A stretch of 64,000 nucleotides of DNA from Actinoplanes sp. L3-i22 (lineage in GTDB: Bacteria; Actinomycetota; Actinomycetes; Mycobacteriales; Micromonosporaceae), in the NCBI RefSeq assembly GCF_019704555.1, contig NZ_AP024745.1, positions 3,976,501-4,040,500 of the forward strand. The letters are read 5' to 3'. Of this stretch, positions 1-8,499 are shown one piece after another. The stretch's first letter is position 1. The number at the start of each line of letters is the position of its first letter. Under the pieces are notes generated by a model. It was not told where the DNA came from. It searched no databases and saw nothing but the letters and a program-made list of their open reading frames with translations. A program made the translations under genes and the position numbers.

Positions 1-1438
1 GGCCGGCGGGGGCCGGACTGACCGGGATGTTCGGGGTACGGCGGCGTCGGAGCGTGGTGAGGATCAGGTCGAGGGCCAGGAACGCCAGCAGCGGGATGCC
101 GAACAGCGGCAGGAACCAGCCGACCGCGAAGAGCACCGGCAGGCCGACCGCGATCGACCAGGCCGGAAGGCCGGTCCAGTTGCCGCCGGCCGGTGCGGCG
201 CCGGCCAGGGCGCGGCGGTCGGTGCGGGTGGGGCGGCGCTGCCACCACATCCGGTAGCCCCAGATGATCACGCAGATCAGGCCCAGGGCCAGCGCGGCGA
301 GCAGGATCTGGTTGGGCAGGCCGAACAGCTGGCCCATGTGGGCGTAGATGCCCCACTGGGTCAGCTTGGCCAGCAGCGGCCAGTCCGCGAAGTCGATCCG
401 CTCGACGATCTTCCCGGTCGAGTCGACGGCGACCGCGTCCCGGCCGACCGGCCAGAGGCTGTCGTTGCCGGTGACGCTCCAGGCCGTGCCCGCGTCGGCC
501 GGGACGGCGATCGACACCGCGCCGGTCAGCCCGGCGTCGCGGGCGGACTGGTAGACCGTGGTGATCGCGCCCGGGTCGACCGCGGCGGCCTCGGCGGCGC
601 CGCCCATGGTCATGCCGTCGTGGTGCCCGCCGGAGGTGGCCGCGGCCGTGCCGGTCAGCGACGTGGAGACGGCCGGGCGGCTGGCGTCGAACGAGTCGAT
701 GATCGCGTCGAAGTTCGCGCCGGCGTGGTTCGACCAGGTCAGCCCGGTCGCGGAGAGGAACAGCAGGCCGACCGCGATCCACAGGCCGGTCGCCGCGTGC
801 CAGCCCCGGGTGCGGCGGACGCCCTTGCGGGCGGCCAGGTCCGGGACGAGCATGCGCCGCCTGGCCGTGGCGTGCCGGCGCCACCACAGGAGCACGCCGC
901 CGAGCGCGAGGACCCACAGCCAACTCGCGGCCAGCTCGGAGTAGAGCGCGCCGGTCTCGCCGAGGTGAAGGTTGGCGTGCAGGTTGTCCAGCCACTCGTT
1001 GAGCGGGGTCGCGGTCCACCAGGTGGTCAGCTCGCCGGTGACCTTGCCGGTGTACGGGTCGACATACACCGTCCGCTGGTGGTCGGCGTCCAGCGCCGGG
1101 TCGGAGAAGTCGACCTGGGTGGTGACGGAGCGGTCTCCCGGTCGTACCGTCAGCAATTGTCCCCCGGGATGAGCGGCCCGGGCCGCGGCAACCTGATCGG
1201 CCAGCGGCAAGGCCGCGGCCCCGGGGTTCTCGACCGTCAACTCGGTGCTGTAGATAATTTTCTCCAGCTGCGGAGTGAACGCGTAGAGCATCCCGGTGGT
1301 GGCCGCGACCAGTAGGAACGGCGCGACCAGCAGGCCGGCGTAGAAGTGCAGGCGCAGCAGCAGACCGCCGAACGCGGACGGCGTGCGCGCGAGTCGCGGC
1401 AGCGGGGTGGGGGTGCTGAGCTCGGGGTGCACGGCCAT
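1..1438 (-). CDS. PepSY-associated transmembrane protein (3' end beyond left edge)
   Basis: Reading the minus strand from the ATG at 1438 gives an open frame of 479 codons that leaves the window without a stop, so the C-terminus is missing. The N-terminus (MAVHPELSTP) is followed by a hydrophobic segment (FYAGLLVAPFLLVAATTG), a PepSY-like region (YVDPYTGKVTGEL), a second membrane segment near the WLWVLALGGVLLWWRR stretch, a second extracytoplasmic region and further membrane helices. This is the layout of the PepSY_TM family, whose members include iron-regulated membrane proteins such as PiuB. A short His/Met-rich stretch (SGGHHDGMTMGG) lies in the second external region and could bind metal. 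A role in metal or ferric-siderophore handling is inferred from the family and from the nearby siderophore genes; no iron box was seen upstream. Confidence 0.8.
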   Translation of the reverse strand, partial: MAVHPELSTPTPLPRLARTPSAFGGLLLRLHFYAGLLVAPFLLVAATTGMLYAFTPQLEKIIYSTELTVENPGAAALPLADQVAAARAAHPGGQLLTVRPGDRSVTTQVDFSDPALDADHQRTVYVDPYTGKVTGELTTWWTATPLNEWLDNLHANLHLGETGALYSELAASWLWVLALGGVLLWWRRHATARRRMLVPDLAARKGVRRTRGWHAATGLWIAVGLLFLSATGLTWSNHAGANFDAIIDSFDASRPAVSTSLTGTAAATSGGHHDGMTMGGAAEAAAVDPGAITTVYQSARDAGLTGAVSIAVPADAGTAWSVTGNDSLWPVGRDAVAVDSTGKIVERIDFADWPLLAKLTQWGIYAHMGQLFGLPNQILLAALALGLICVIIWGYRMWWQRRPTRTDRRALAGAAPAGGNWTGLPAWSIAVGLPVLFAVGWFLPLFGIPLLAFLALDLILTTLRRRRTPNIPVSPAPAG

Positions 1439-1649
1439 CGGCTGTCCTCGTCGAGGTGTCGGCGGCGCGGTGGGTGCGCCGGCATCCGGGGTTGCAGTCG
1501 ACGCGCCGGGATTCCGGTCGGAGCGTCGCCCGGATAGTCGCCGGAAGCGTCCCGCTGGTTCCCAGCGACTTTTCAGCCGGCGATGGGTGACGTACGGCAC
1601 GAGGTGAGAAGCGCCCCTGGGCATCGTTGGACGGATTGTGGGAACTCAC

Positions 1650-2087
1650 ATGGTCATGACGGGGTGGGCGATGCGACGGCCGCCGGTTTTCGACGAGGAA
1701 CTCGCCCGGTGGACCATCGCCGGCGCGCCCGAGCTGCAGTTTCTGCGAGCGGAGCTGCAGCGGGCGGCGATGAGCCGGTCGGCGACCGCGGCCGACGGGG
1801 AGGACCTGGCGGAACGGTTGCAGATCGTCGCGACCGAGCTGGCCGGGAACGCGCTGCGGCACGGCCGGCCGCCGACCGTGGTGGTGCTGCACCGCTCGAA
1901 CGGAAAGCTGGTCATCGATGTCCTGGACGGCGACGCCGAGTCCGGCCCGGCGGTGGCCGACCGGCGTGCGGCGGGCGCCGGCGGGCTCGGGCTGCTGCTC
2001 AGCGAGCGCCTGGCCGAGCAGGTCGGCTGGTACCCGACCGGGGACGGCAAGCTGGTCTGGGCGTCGTTCGCGCTCCCGGCCCGCTGA
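1650..2087 (+). CDS. RsbW-like ATP-binding regulatory protein
   Basis: A short protein of about 145 residues with the fold signature of the GHKL/HATPase_c_2 family used by actinobacterial anti-sigma factors. The N-box reads ELAGNALRHG and is followed by a G1-type DGD motif and a glycine-rich GAGGLGLLLSERL lid. Such proteins phosphorylate or bind anti-sigma antagonists, or act as stand-alone regulators; no sigma factor or antagonist gene is next to it, so the partner is unknown. The start is uncertain: GTG 1638, ATG 1650 and ATG 1656 are all in frame. I chose 1650 because a GTGGGA stretch precedes it at suitable spacing. Confidence 0.8.
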   Translation: MVMTGWAMRRPPVFDEELARWTIAGAPELQFLRAELQRAAMSRSATAADGEDLAERLQIVATELAGNALRHGRPPTVVVLHRSNGKLVIDVLDGDAESGPAVADRRAAGAGGLGLLLSERLAEQVGWYPTGDGKLVWASFALPAR

Positions 2088-2089
2088 GA

Positions 2090-2104
2090 TGTACTGCTGG
2101 TACA
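2090..2104. promoter_or_regulatory. palindrome upstream of alcohol dehydrogenase, candidate operator
   Basis: TGTAC, five bases, then GTACA form a perfect inverted repeat about 75 bp before the dehydrogenase start. A second palindrome, TCACCGGTGA, lies at 2109-2118, and CCCGCT/AGCGGG pair across 2125-2138. The symmetry is seen directly; that a repressor or activator binds here is inference. Confidence 0.3.
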
Positions 2105-2180
2105 CCCATCACCGGTGACTTCTTCCCGCTGGAGCGGGTAGGTGTGATGGAGCAGTATTCATCCGTTCTGGGAGGGCATC

Positions 2181-3224
2181 ATTCTCACCGTCAACGCGAT
2201 CGCCGCGATCTCCGCCACCGAGCCGCTCGTGCGCACCACGATCCAGCGGCGCGACCTCGGGGCGCGCGACGTTCTCATCGAGATTCGCTACGCCGGGATC
2301 TGCCACTCCGACATCCACACGGTGCGCGAGGAGTGGGGCAAGGTCCAGTACCCGCTGACCGTCGGGCACGAGATCGTCGGCGTCGTCGCCGAGGTCGGTG
2401 CCGAGGTCACCCGGCACGCGGTCGGGGACCGGGTCGGCGTCGGCTGCATGGTCAACTCGTGCCGGGAGTGCGACAACTGCAAGGCCGGGCTGGAGCAGTA
2501 CTGCAGCGGCGGGAACGTCGGCACGTACTCGAGCAAGGACCGGGACGGCACGATCACGCAGGGTGGTTACTCGACGCACGTCGTGGTCGACGAGGACTTC
2601 GTGCTGCGGGTTCCGGAGGCCATTCCGTACGAGGCGGCGGCGCCGCTGCTGTGTGCGGGGATCACCACGTACTCGCCGCTCGCCCACTGGAACGCCGGGC
2701 CCGGCAAGAAGGTGGCCGTCGTCGGCATGGGCGGTCTCGGTCACATGGCCGTCAAGATCGCGGCCGCGATGGGCGCCGAGGTGACCGTGCTCTCGCAGAC
2801 CCTCGGCAAGAAGGACGACGGGCTCGGGTTCGGGGCCGCGCACTACTACGCGACCAGCGACGACGCCACGTTCACGACGCTGAAGAACAGCTTCGACCTG
2901 ATCATCAACACCGTCAGCGCGCCCATCGACATGCGGTCCTACCTGGGGCTTCTCCGGCTCGACGGCACGCTCGTCAGCGTCGGCGCGCCGCCGGAGCCGC
3001 TGGCCGTGCCGGTCTTCGCGCTGTTCGGGCAGCGGCGTTCGTTCGCCGGGTCGAGCATCGGCGGGATCGCCGAGACCCAGGAGATGCTGGACTTCTGCGC
3101 GGAGCACAACGTCGCGCCGGAGGTCGAGGTGATCAGTGCGGAATCGGTCAACGAGGCGTATGAGCGGGTGCTCAAGTCGGACGTGCGGTACCGCTTCGTG
3201 ATCGACGTGGACACCCTGCGCTGA
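2181..3224 (+). CDS. zinc-dependent alcohol dehydrogenase, AdhA/YahK type
   Basis: A medium-chain, zinc-dependent NAD(P) alcohol dehydrogenase of the cinnamyl-alcohol/AdhA group. Visible motifs are the catalytic-zinc residues (GICHSDIH and GHE), the structural-zinc cysteines ([16 protein letters not shown]), and the Rossmann motif GMGGLGHMA. The first ATG/GTG in frame is GTG 2229, which would drop the conserved N-terminal strand. The frame is open upstream as [16 protein letters not shown], matching how the family usually begins (MLTVNA...). An ATT at 2181 sits four bases after the GGGAGGG at 2170-2176, so I take ATT 2181 as the probable start, giving 347 residues. It stands alone; the substrate is unknown and no link to the siderophore genes is evident. 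Confidence 0.85.
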   Translation: MLTVNAIAAISATEPLVRTTIQRRDLGARDVLIEIRYAGICHSDIHTVREEWGKVQYPLTVGHEIVGVVAEVGAEVTRHAVGDRVGVGCMVNSCRECDNCKAGLEQYCSGGNVGTYSSKDRDGTITQGGYSTHVVVDEDFVLRVPEAIPYEAAAPLLCAGITTYSPLAHWNAGPGKKVAVVGMGGLGHMAVKIAAAMGAEVTVLSQTLGKKDDGLGFGAAHYYATSDDATFTTLKNSFDLIINTVSAPIDMRSYLGLLRLDGTLVSVGAPPEPLAVPVFALFGQRRSFAGSSIGGIAETQEMLDFCAEHNVAPEVEVISAESVNEAYERVLKSDVRYRFVIDVDTLR

Positions 3225-3324
3225 TCCCGCGCGCGCCGGCTCTTTGCCACGGTGGCGGCGGTCGCTTGCGCTGATCCGCTGGTCACGGTGGCTTGCCAGG
3301 CGGCGTCCGCGGCCGCTTGCGGTT

Positions 3325-3351
3325 GCGGCCGCCGCTTTTTGCGGCGGCCGC
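3325..3351. terminator. strong hairpin between convergent genes
   Basis: An 11-bp perfect inverted repeat (GCGGCCGCCGC / GCGGCGGCCGC) with a TTTTT loop lies between the convergent dehydrogenase and importer genes. It likely acts as a bidirectional terminator. There is no T-run after the stem, which is common in high-GC actinomycetes. Confidence 0.6.
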
Positions 3352-3402
3352 TTGCGATTGCTTCGGAGGTACGTCGTGGGCCCGGTCCGCTCGCGGCGCA
3401 GC

Positions 3403-3527
3403 GCCCCGGCTGGTGCTCAGGGCTGCTTCGGCGCGCGCGAAGCGCTCTCAGTGCCAGCCGGGCTGAATGAGCTGGTGTTCAGGGCTGTTTCGGCGTGGTT
3501 GAGGCGCCACTGACGACCAGCCGGGGC
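3403..3527. repeat. inverted and direct repeats in the intergenic region
   Basis: A 12-bp inverted repeat (GCCCCGGCTGGT at 3403-3414, ACCAGCCGGGGC at 3516-3527) brackets two imperfect direct repeats of about 26 bp at 3410-3435 and 3472-3497 (CTGGTG[C/T]TCAGGGCTG...). The region is non-coding. It may be a second terminator or a small repeat element; function is unknown. Confidence 0.45.
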
Positions 3528-3529
3528 AG

Positions 3530-4342
3530 TCAGCTCGGTTTGGGGAGCGGGACGACCAGCGGGGTGCCGGTGGCGGGGTCCGGGACGACCATCGCGGACA
3601 GGCCGAAGACCTCGGCGAGCAGGTCGACGGTGAAGACCTCGGCGGGCGGGCCCTGGGCGACGATCCGGCCGGCGTGCATCGCGATCACGTGCTCGGCGTA
3701 GCGGGCGGCCAGGTTCAGGTCGTGCAGGACCATCACGATCGTCCGGTCGCGCTCGCGGTGCAGGCGCCCGACCAGGTCCAGCACGTCGATCTGGTGGGCC
3801 AGGTCCAGGAACGTCGTCGGTTCGTCGAGCAGCAGCACGTCGGTGCCCTGGGCCAGGGCCATCGAGATCCAGGCGCGCTGACGCTGGCCGCCGGAGAGCG
3901 CCTCGACCGGGCGGTCCGCGAAGTCGCGCATGTCGGTCCAGGCGAGCGCCTCGGTGACGATCTCCTGGTCGGCCGGGGACCACTGCCGGAACCAGGTCTG
4001 GTGCGGGTGCCGGCCGCGCATCACCAGGTCGGCGACGGTGAGCCCGTCCGGCGCCACCGGGGACTGGGGGAGCATGCCGACGATCCGGGCCACCTCGCGG
4101 GTGGGCACCCGGTCGATCCGCCGGCCGTCGAGCAGGACCTCGCCGGCGAACGGCTTGAGCAGCCGGCCGAGCGCACGCAGCAGGGTCGACTTGCCGCAGC
4201 CGTTCGGGCCGACGACGGCGGTCACCGCGCGATCCGGGATGTCCAGGTCGAGGCCGTCCACCACGATGTCGTCGCCGTAGCCGAGCCGCAGCCCGCGCGC
4301 CTGCAGCCGGCTCGTGCGGGTGACGGTGCGCAAGCCGGTCAT
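3530..4342 (-). CDS. ferric-siderophore ABC importer, ATPase subunit
   Basis: A 270-residue FecE/FepC-type ATPase. Walker A is GPNGCGKST, the signature is [10 protein letters not shown], Walker B is [12 protein letters not shown], and the H-loop is VLHDLNLA. It would energise import of ferric siderophore through the two adjacent FecCD permeases. The ATG at 4342 overlaps the stop of the upstream permease gene (ATGA), indicating translational coupling. This start removes a long N-terminal extension that the frame would otherwise allow. As last gene of the minus-strand importer operon it should be controlled by the iron box at 6470-6488. Confidence 0.93.
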   Translation of the reverse strand: MTGLRTVTRTSRLQARGLRLGYGDDIVVDGLDLDIPDRAVTAVVGPNGCGKSTLLRALGRLLKPFAGEVLLDGRRIDRVPTREVARIVGMLPQSPVAPDGLTVADLVMRGRHPHQTWFRQWSPADQEIVTEALAWTDMRDFADRPVEALSGGQRQRAWISMALAQGTDVLLLDEPTTFLDLAHQIDVLDLVGRLHRERDRTIVMVLHDLNLAARYAEHVIAMHAGRIVAQGPPAEVFTVDLLAEVFGLSAMVVPDPATGTPLVVPLPKPS

Positions 4343-5403
4343 GTCGTCCTCCGATTGGTGCGGATCAACAGCCAGAGCAGGTAGGGCGCGCCGACGATCG
4401 CGGTGACCAGGCCGACCGGCAGTTCGCGCGACGGCAGGACGGTGCGGGCCACCAGGTCGGCCGCGGAGACGAGCAGGGCGCCGAGGATCGCGGAGACGAC
4501 CAGGGGCGGGCGGGAGCCGCCGCACAGGCGCAGCGCGATCTGCGGGACGACGAACGCGACGAACTCGATCGGCCCGGCGGCGGCGACCGCTGCGGCGGCC
4601 AGCGCGACGGCGGTGAGCACCACTGCCAACTGCGCCAACTGCAGACGTACGCCGAGGGACCGCGCCACGTCGTCGCCGAACTGCAGCGCCTGCAACGTGA
4701 AGGCGGTGGCGACCGCCAGCGGCAGCAGCACTGTGAGCGCGAGGGCGAGCGGCCGGACCTGCACCCAGTCGGCGCCGGCGACCGAGCCGTTGAGCCACAC
4801 GGTGGCCCGGGCGGCGTCGACGATCTCGGCGCGGATCAGGAACCAGGAGACGCCGCCGCTGACCACCTCGCCGACGCCGATGCCGATCAGTACCAGGCGG
4901 TAGCCGTCCACGCCGCGCCGCCAGGCCAGCAGGTACACGGCGGCGGCCGTGACCAGGCCGCCGGCCAGCGCGGCCAGCGGCACCCCGGTGGCCGCGGATC
5001 CGCCGAGCACGATCAGCGCGACCGCGCCGAGCGAGGCGCCGTTGGTGACGCCGAGCACGTCCGGGCTGGCGAGCGGGTTGCGGGCGAACGTCTGGGTCAG
5101 CGCGCCGGAGACGGCCAGGGCCGCGCCGACCATCAGCGCCACCAGGATGCGCGGCAGCCGCAGGTCGAGGATCACCAGTTGCTGCGCCGCGGTGCCCCCG
5201 CCGAGCAGGGTGCCGACCACGTCGCCGGGCGCGATCGTGAAGCTGCCGTGCCCGATGCTGACCACCGTGACCGCGATCGTGGCGGCGATCCCGGCCAGCC
5301 CGACGGCCACGCCGCGCGGCGACAGGGTCCCGCCGAAGCGCCCGGCGCTGAGCACTCTGCGCCCGGCCGGCCGCACCGGGGTGGTCGGGGTAAGAAGGGT
5401 CAC
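4339..5403 (-). CDS. FecCD-family ferric-siderophore permease (second subunit)
   Basis: A 354-residue polytopic permease of the FecCD/BtuC family with about ten hydrophobic helices. Family hallmarks visible are [28 protein letters not shown] text ([17 protein letters not shown]) and the C-terminal [12 protein letters not shown](I)ALRL segment. It forms the membrane channel with the neighbouring permease. Its ATG at 5403 overlaps the previous gene's stop by four bases and its own stop overlaps the ATPase start, so all three are coupled in one operon. Confidence 0.93.
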   Translation of the reverse strand: MTLLTPTTPVRPAGRRVLSAGRFGGTLSPRGVAVGLAGIAATIAVTVVSIGHGSFTIAPGDVVGTLLGGGTAAQQLVILDLRLPRILVALMVGAALAVSGALTQTFARNPLASPDVLGVTNGASLGAVALIVLGGSAATGVPLAALAGGLVTAAAVYLLAWRRGVDGYRLVLIGIGVGEVVSGGVSWFLIRAEIVDAARATVWLNGSVAGADWVQVRPLALALTVLLPLAVATAFTLQALQFGDDVARSLGVRLQLAQLAVVLTAVALAAAAVAAAGPIEFVAFVVPQIALRLCGGSRPPLVVSAILGALLVSAADLVARTVLPSRELPVGLVTAIVGAPYLLWLLIRTNRRTT

Positions 5404-6434
5404 AGCTTGACCGTCCCGGCTCGGCGGCGGACCAGGGCGATGAAGAACGGCGCGCCGACCGCGGCCAGCACGATGCCGGTCTGCAGTTCGGCGGGTCGCA
5501 GCACGACCCGGCCGACGGTGTCCGCGGCCAGCAGCAGGACCGCGCCGGTCAGCGCCGAGCAGGGGATCAGCCAGCGATGATCGGGACCGGTCATCGAGCG
5601 GGCCACGTGCGGCACGATCAGGCCCAGGAAGATGATCGGCCCGCAGGCCGCGGTCGCCGCCCCGGCCAGCAGCACGATCGCGGTCACGCCGATCACCCGG
5701 GCCGACAGGATCCGCTGGCCGAGGGCCCGGGCGACGTCGTCGCCGAGGCCGAGCGCGTTCAGCGCGGGCGCGTTGACCAGCGCGAGCACCAGCCCGGCCA
5801 GGATGAACGGCGCGACCTGGGCGGCCACCCGGGCGTCCCGGCCGGAGAGCGAGCCGACCACCCAGAACCGGAAGACGTTCAGGCTGGCGTCGTCGCTGAG
5901 CAGCAGGGCCTGGGTGAACGAGCTGAGCAGGGCGCTCATCGCGAGCCCGGCCAGTGCGAGGGTGACCGGGGTCGGCCCGCCGCGCCCGCCGGTCGCGACC
6001 GCGAAGACGGCGAGGCTGGCCAGCAGCGCGCCGGCGAACGCGAACCAGATGTAGCCGCTGAGCCCGCCGACGCCGAGCTGGATGCCGATCACCACGCAGA
6101 ACGACGCGCCGGCCGAGATGCCGAGCAGGCCGGGGTCGGCGAGCGGGTTGCGGGTGTGGCCCTGCATCAGGGCGCCGGCCGCGCCGAGCGCGAGTCCGGC
6201 CAGGACGCCGAGGACGGTCCGGGGCAGCCGGAGTTCGCGGACGATCGCGGTGGCCTGGGCGGCCGGGTCCGGGTCGGTCAGGGCGTGCCAGATCTCGGCC
6301 GGGCTCAGGGTCTGCGCGCCGATCGACAGGCTCAGCACGACCGCCATCGCGACCGCCGCGACCAGGCCGATCAGCGTCCGGCCAGGACGGTGCGCGACCG
6401 GTGCCGGGCGGCCGGCCCGGAGAGTGGTCACCAT
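5400..6434 (-). CDS. FecCD-family ferric-siderophore permease (first subunit)
   Basis: A 344-residue permease of the same family as its neighbour, with the conserved [32 protein letters not shown] and [15 protein letters not shown] segments and multiple membrane helices. It is the first gene of the importer operon, starting at ATG 6434. An iron box at 6470-6488 lies about 35 bp upstream, so transcription is expected to rise under iron starvation. Together with the lipoprotein encoded divergently at 6567 it makes a complete binding protein-permease-ATPase uptake route. Confidence 0.93.
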   Translation of the reverse strand: MVTTLRAGRPAPVAHRPGRTLIGLVAAVAMAVVLSLSIGAQTLSPAEIWHALTDPDPAAQATAIVRELRLPRTVLGVLAGLALGAAGALMQGHTRNPLADPGLLGISAGASFCVVIGIQLGVGGLSGYIWFAFAGALLASLAVFAVATGGRGGPTPVTLALAGLAMSALLSSFTQALLLSDDASLNVFRFWVVGSLSGRDARVAAQVAPFILAGLVLALVNAPALNALGLGDDVARALGQRILSARVIGVTAIVLLAGAATAACGPIIFLGLIVPHVARSMTGPDHRWLIPCSALTGAVLLLAADTVGRVVLRPAELQTGIVLAAVGAPFFIALVRRRAGTVKL

Positions 6435-6469
6435 CTATTTTCCTTCTCGCCCATTGCCGAAATCCTATG

Positions 6470-6488
6470 GAAGGTTAGCCTTACCGAA
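6470..6488 (-). promoter_or_regulatory. iron box (DmdR/IdeR type) for importer operon
   Basis: GAAGGTTAGCCTTACCGAA matches the actinobacterial IdeR/DmdR consensus (TTAGGTTAGSCTAACCTAA) at 15 of 19 positions by my alignment. It sits in the promoter region of the minus-strand importer. Iron-bound DmdR/IdeR would repress from here; this is inference from the motif. Confidence 0.7.
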
Positions 6489-6525
6489 ACAAGGACCCCG
6501 TATTGCCTCCGTAGCGGAGCGTCGC

Positions 6526-6544
6526 TTAGCTTAGCCTCACCTAA
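6526..6544 (+). promoter_or_regulatory. iron box (DmdR/IdeR type) for siderophore-binding protein
   Basis: TTAGCTTAGCCTCACCTAA matches the IdeR/DmdR consensus at about 17 of 19 positions, counting either C or G as allowed at the centre. It ends 22 bp before the ATG of the lipoprotein gene. Paired with the box at 6470-6488 it gives both divergent transcripts iron control. Confidence 0.8.
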
Positions 6545-6566
6545 CTTCGCGATCGAGAGGTCCCAC

Positions 6567-7589
6567 ATGTCCTTCCCCATCCCCGTTTCCCGCCGCACCT
6601 TCGCGGCCGGACTCGCTGTCGCGGCCGGGCTCGCCCTGCTCAGCGGCTGCGGCGGCGACGACGGTGACGACGCGGCGGCGCCGGCCTCCTCGACCGCCGC
6701 GGCCGCGAGCTTCCCGGTCACGCTGACGCACAAGCTGGGCACGGCCGAGGTCAAGGCCGCCCCGCAGCGGGTCGTCGCGCTGTCCGACGCCGACCTGGAC
6801 GCGCTGCTGCTGCTCGGCGTGCAGCCGGTCGGCGTGGCCGAGTCCTCCGGCGAGGGTGGCGTCACCGACTGGGCCCGGCCGCTGCTGACCGGCAAGCCGA
6901 CCGTGCTGACCGCGGGCGACACCGGCTTCGACGTGGAGAAGATCGCCGCGCTGGCGCCGGACCTGATCCTGGCCGGCGGCGACTACTACATCGCCGACGA
7001 GTACGCCAAGCTCAGCAAGCTCGCCCCGACCACCGCGTACGAGACCACCGGCGCGTTCGAGGACCCGTGGCAGACCACGCTGCGCCAGGTCGGCAAGGCG
7101 GTCGGCCAGGGCGCGAAGGCCGAGCAGGTGGTCACCGACGTCGAGGCCAAGGTGGCCAAGGCCAAGACCGATCACCCGGAGCTGACCGGTAGGGAGTTCA
7201 CCCTCAGCCAGATGTGGGAGGCCGGCTCGATCGGCGTGCTGCGCTCCGACAAGGACGCCGGCGTGAAGATGCTCAACGACTTCGGGATGAAGCTGGCGCC
7301 GGCGGTGGCCGCGCTCAAGGGCGACGAGTTCGCCGTGCAGCTGAGCCTGGAGAAGGTCAGCGTGCTGGACTCGAACGTGACGCTGGTCTACTACGCCGAC
7401 CCGGCGCTGCAGCCCGGCCTGGAGGGCAACAGCCTGTTCAAGGGCCTGGCCTCGGTCCAGCGTGGCTCGTACAAGGCGCTGACCGGTACGCAGTTCTCGG
7501 CGCTGCGCTCGCCGACGGCGCTGTCGGTGCAGTACCTCATCGACAACGTCCTGCCGGTGATCTCGGACGCGGCCAAGAAGGCCGCCTGA
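6567..7589 (+). CDS. ferric-siderophore substrate-binding lipoprotein
   Basis: A 340-residue FepB/FhuD-type periplasmic-binding protein. The N-terminus carries a twin-arginine-like motif (SRRTFAAG), a hydrophobic stretch and a lipobox LLSGC with the acylated cysteine at residue 28, so a Tat-exported lipoprotein is likely. The mature part shows the TroA/helical-backbone pattern (PQRVVALSDADLDALLLLG, ALAPDLILAGG). ATG 6567 was chosen over the much longer open frame because it gives the signal peptide and has GAGAGG upstream. It would bind the ferric siderophore outside the membrane and hand it to the divergently encoded permeases. The acetyltransferase gene abuts its stop. Confidence 0.93.
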   Translation: MSFPIPVSRRTFAAGLAVAAGLALLSGCGGDDGDDAAAPASSTAAAASFPVTLTHKLGTAEVKAAPQRVVALSDADLDALLLLGVQPVGVAESSGEGGVTDWARPLLTGKPTVLTAGDTGFDVEKIAALAPDLILAGGDYYIADEYAKLSKLAPTTAYETTGAFEDPWQTTLRQVGKAVGQGAKAEQVVTDVEAKVAKAKTDHPELTGREFTLSQMWEAGSIGVLRSDKDAGVKMLNDFGMKLAPAVAALKGDEFAVQLSLEKVSVLDSNVTLVYYADPALQPGLEGNSLFKGLASVQRGSYKALTGTQFSALRSPTALSVQYLIDNVLPVISDAAKKAA

Positions 7590-8213
7590 GTGTCGGCCCG
7601 CGAGGTGACCGACGGTCTCGCCGCGGCGGTTGTCGCGGCGGGGCCGCCGCCCCTGCCGGTGCTCGCGGCGCCCTGGTCGATCCGGGTGCTGGAGGCCAAG
7701 GGGGACGATCCGGAGCTGGTCAGCCGCTGGATGAACGAGCCGCACGTGGAGCTGTTCTGGGAGCAGGCGTGGCCGCCGCAGCGCTGGGCGGACGCGATCG
7801 CCGGGCAGCTGGCCGGGGAGTGCTCCCGGCCGTGCCTGGTGTCCTACCGGGACGAGCCGCTGGCGTACGTGGAGATCTACCGCACACCCCGGGACGTCGT
7901 CGGCCTGCGCTACGACGCGGATCCGTACGACCTGGGTATCCATCTCGCGATCGGCGACCGCGGCCGGACCGGGCGGGGCCTGGGCCGGGCGATGGTCCGG
8001 GCGGTCGCGGACGGGCTGGCCATCGCGGACCCGCGGGTGCGCCGGGTGCTGGCCGATCCGGACGAGCGGCACGCGATGGCGCGCCACATGTTCGCCGGCG
8101 CCGGATTCCGGCTGCTGGGCGTTCGTGATCTTGGTCATAAACGCGCTGCCCTCTATTTCTATGAGATTTCAGGAAATGACCCCGAGCGCGCCTTTACCGA
8201 CTCGTGGGAATAA
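7590..8213 (+). CDS. IucB/RhbD-type siderophore N-acyltransferase (GNAT)
   Basis: A 207-residue GNAT acyltransferase of the siderophore group that acylates N-hydroxylated lysine or ornithine. Group hallmarks are WMNEPHVELFWEQAWP, a substrate-side LAYVEIY segment, and the acyl-CoA loop region GRTGRGLGRAMV. The GTG start follows the lipoprotein TGA with no gap, so the two are co-transcribed. With the N-hydroxylase at 46499 it would make an N-acyl (probably acetyl) hydroxamate side chain; the acyl group and amino acid cannot be read from the sequence. The last codons lie inside an AT-richer stretch that carries the promoter of the NRPS operon, and its stop overlaps the iron box. Confidence 0.87.
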   Translation: MSAREVTDGLAAAVVAAGPPPLPVLAAPWSIRVLEAKGDDPELVSRWMNEPHVELFWEQAWPPQRWADAIAGQLAGECSRPCLVSYRDEPLAYVEIYRTPRDVVGLRYDADPYDLGIHLAIGDRGRTGRGLGRAMVRAVADGLAIADPRVRRVLADPDERHAMARHMFAGAGFRLLGVRDLGHKRAALYFYEISGNDPERAFTDSWE

Positions 8214-8229
8214 GGTAAGCCTTACCTAA
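8211..8229 (+). promoter_or_regulatory. iron box controlling the NRPS operon
   Basis: TAAGGTAAGCCTTACCTAA matches the IdeR/DmdR consensus at 16 of 19 positions and contains a perfect 7-bp palindrome around a central C. It overlaps the TAA stop of the acetyltransferase and lies 36 bp before the aryl carrier start. A TTTACC at 8193-8198 with a 17-bp spacing to TAAGCC could be the promoter; that part is tentative. Confidence 0.8.
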
Positions 8230-8265
8230 CTAACTAATCGGACCACTACCGAAGGACCCCCGCAG

Positions 8266-8499
8266 ATGACCGCACCCCTGAGCCTCGAACGTCTGCGCAG
8301 CGACGTCGCCGAGGTGCTGGCCGAGGAGCCGGGCAGTTTCGCCGACGACGAGAACCTGATCGATCTCGGTCTCGACTCGATCCGGTTGATGAGCCTCGCC
8401 ACCCGCTGGCGGGAAGCCGGATACCAGGCCGGATACCTCGACCTGGCCAAGGAGCCGACGGTCACCGCGTGGTGGAACCTGCTGGAGGGGAAGCGTTGA
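8266..8499 (+). CDS. stand-alone aryl carrier protein
   Basis: A 77-residue carrier protein with the phosphopantetheine attachment motif LGLDSIRLM (Ser38). The text DDENLIDLGLDSIRLM and the C-terminal TAWWNLL resemble the aryl carrier domain of EntB/DhbB, but here it is free rather than fused to an isochorismatase. GAAGGA precedes the ATG at suitable distance. As first gene of the NRPS operon it should accept the DHB adenylate made by the ligase at 44968 and present it to the halogenase encoded next and to the first C domain of NRPS1. Confidence 0.9.
   Translation: MTAPLSLERLRSDVAEVLAEEPGSFADDENLIDLGLDSIRLMSLATRWREAGYQAGYLDLAKEPTVTAWWNLLEGKR

Noticed and set aside
338..1315. plus-strand frame over the PepSY gene
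   Set aside because: The minus strand encodes membrane helices and PepSY-like text across the same bases, while this frame is low-complexity Arg/Gly/Val.
5577..6566. N-terminal extension of the siderophore-binding protein frame
   Set aside because: It lies antisense to the permease gene and would place the lipoprotein signal in mid-protein; ATG 6567 follows the iron box and a ribosome binding site.
8266..8499. interpretation as an ordinary fatty-acid acyl carrier protein
   Set aside because: The sequence matches aryl carrier domains (LIDLGLDSIRLM, C-terminal TAWW) and it is coupled to the halogenase in an aryl-capped NRPS operon.
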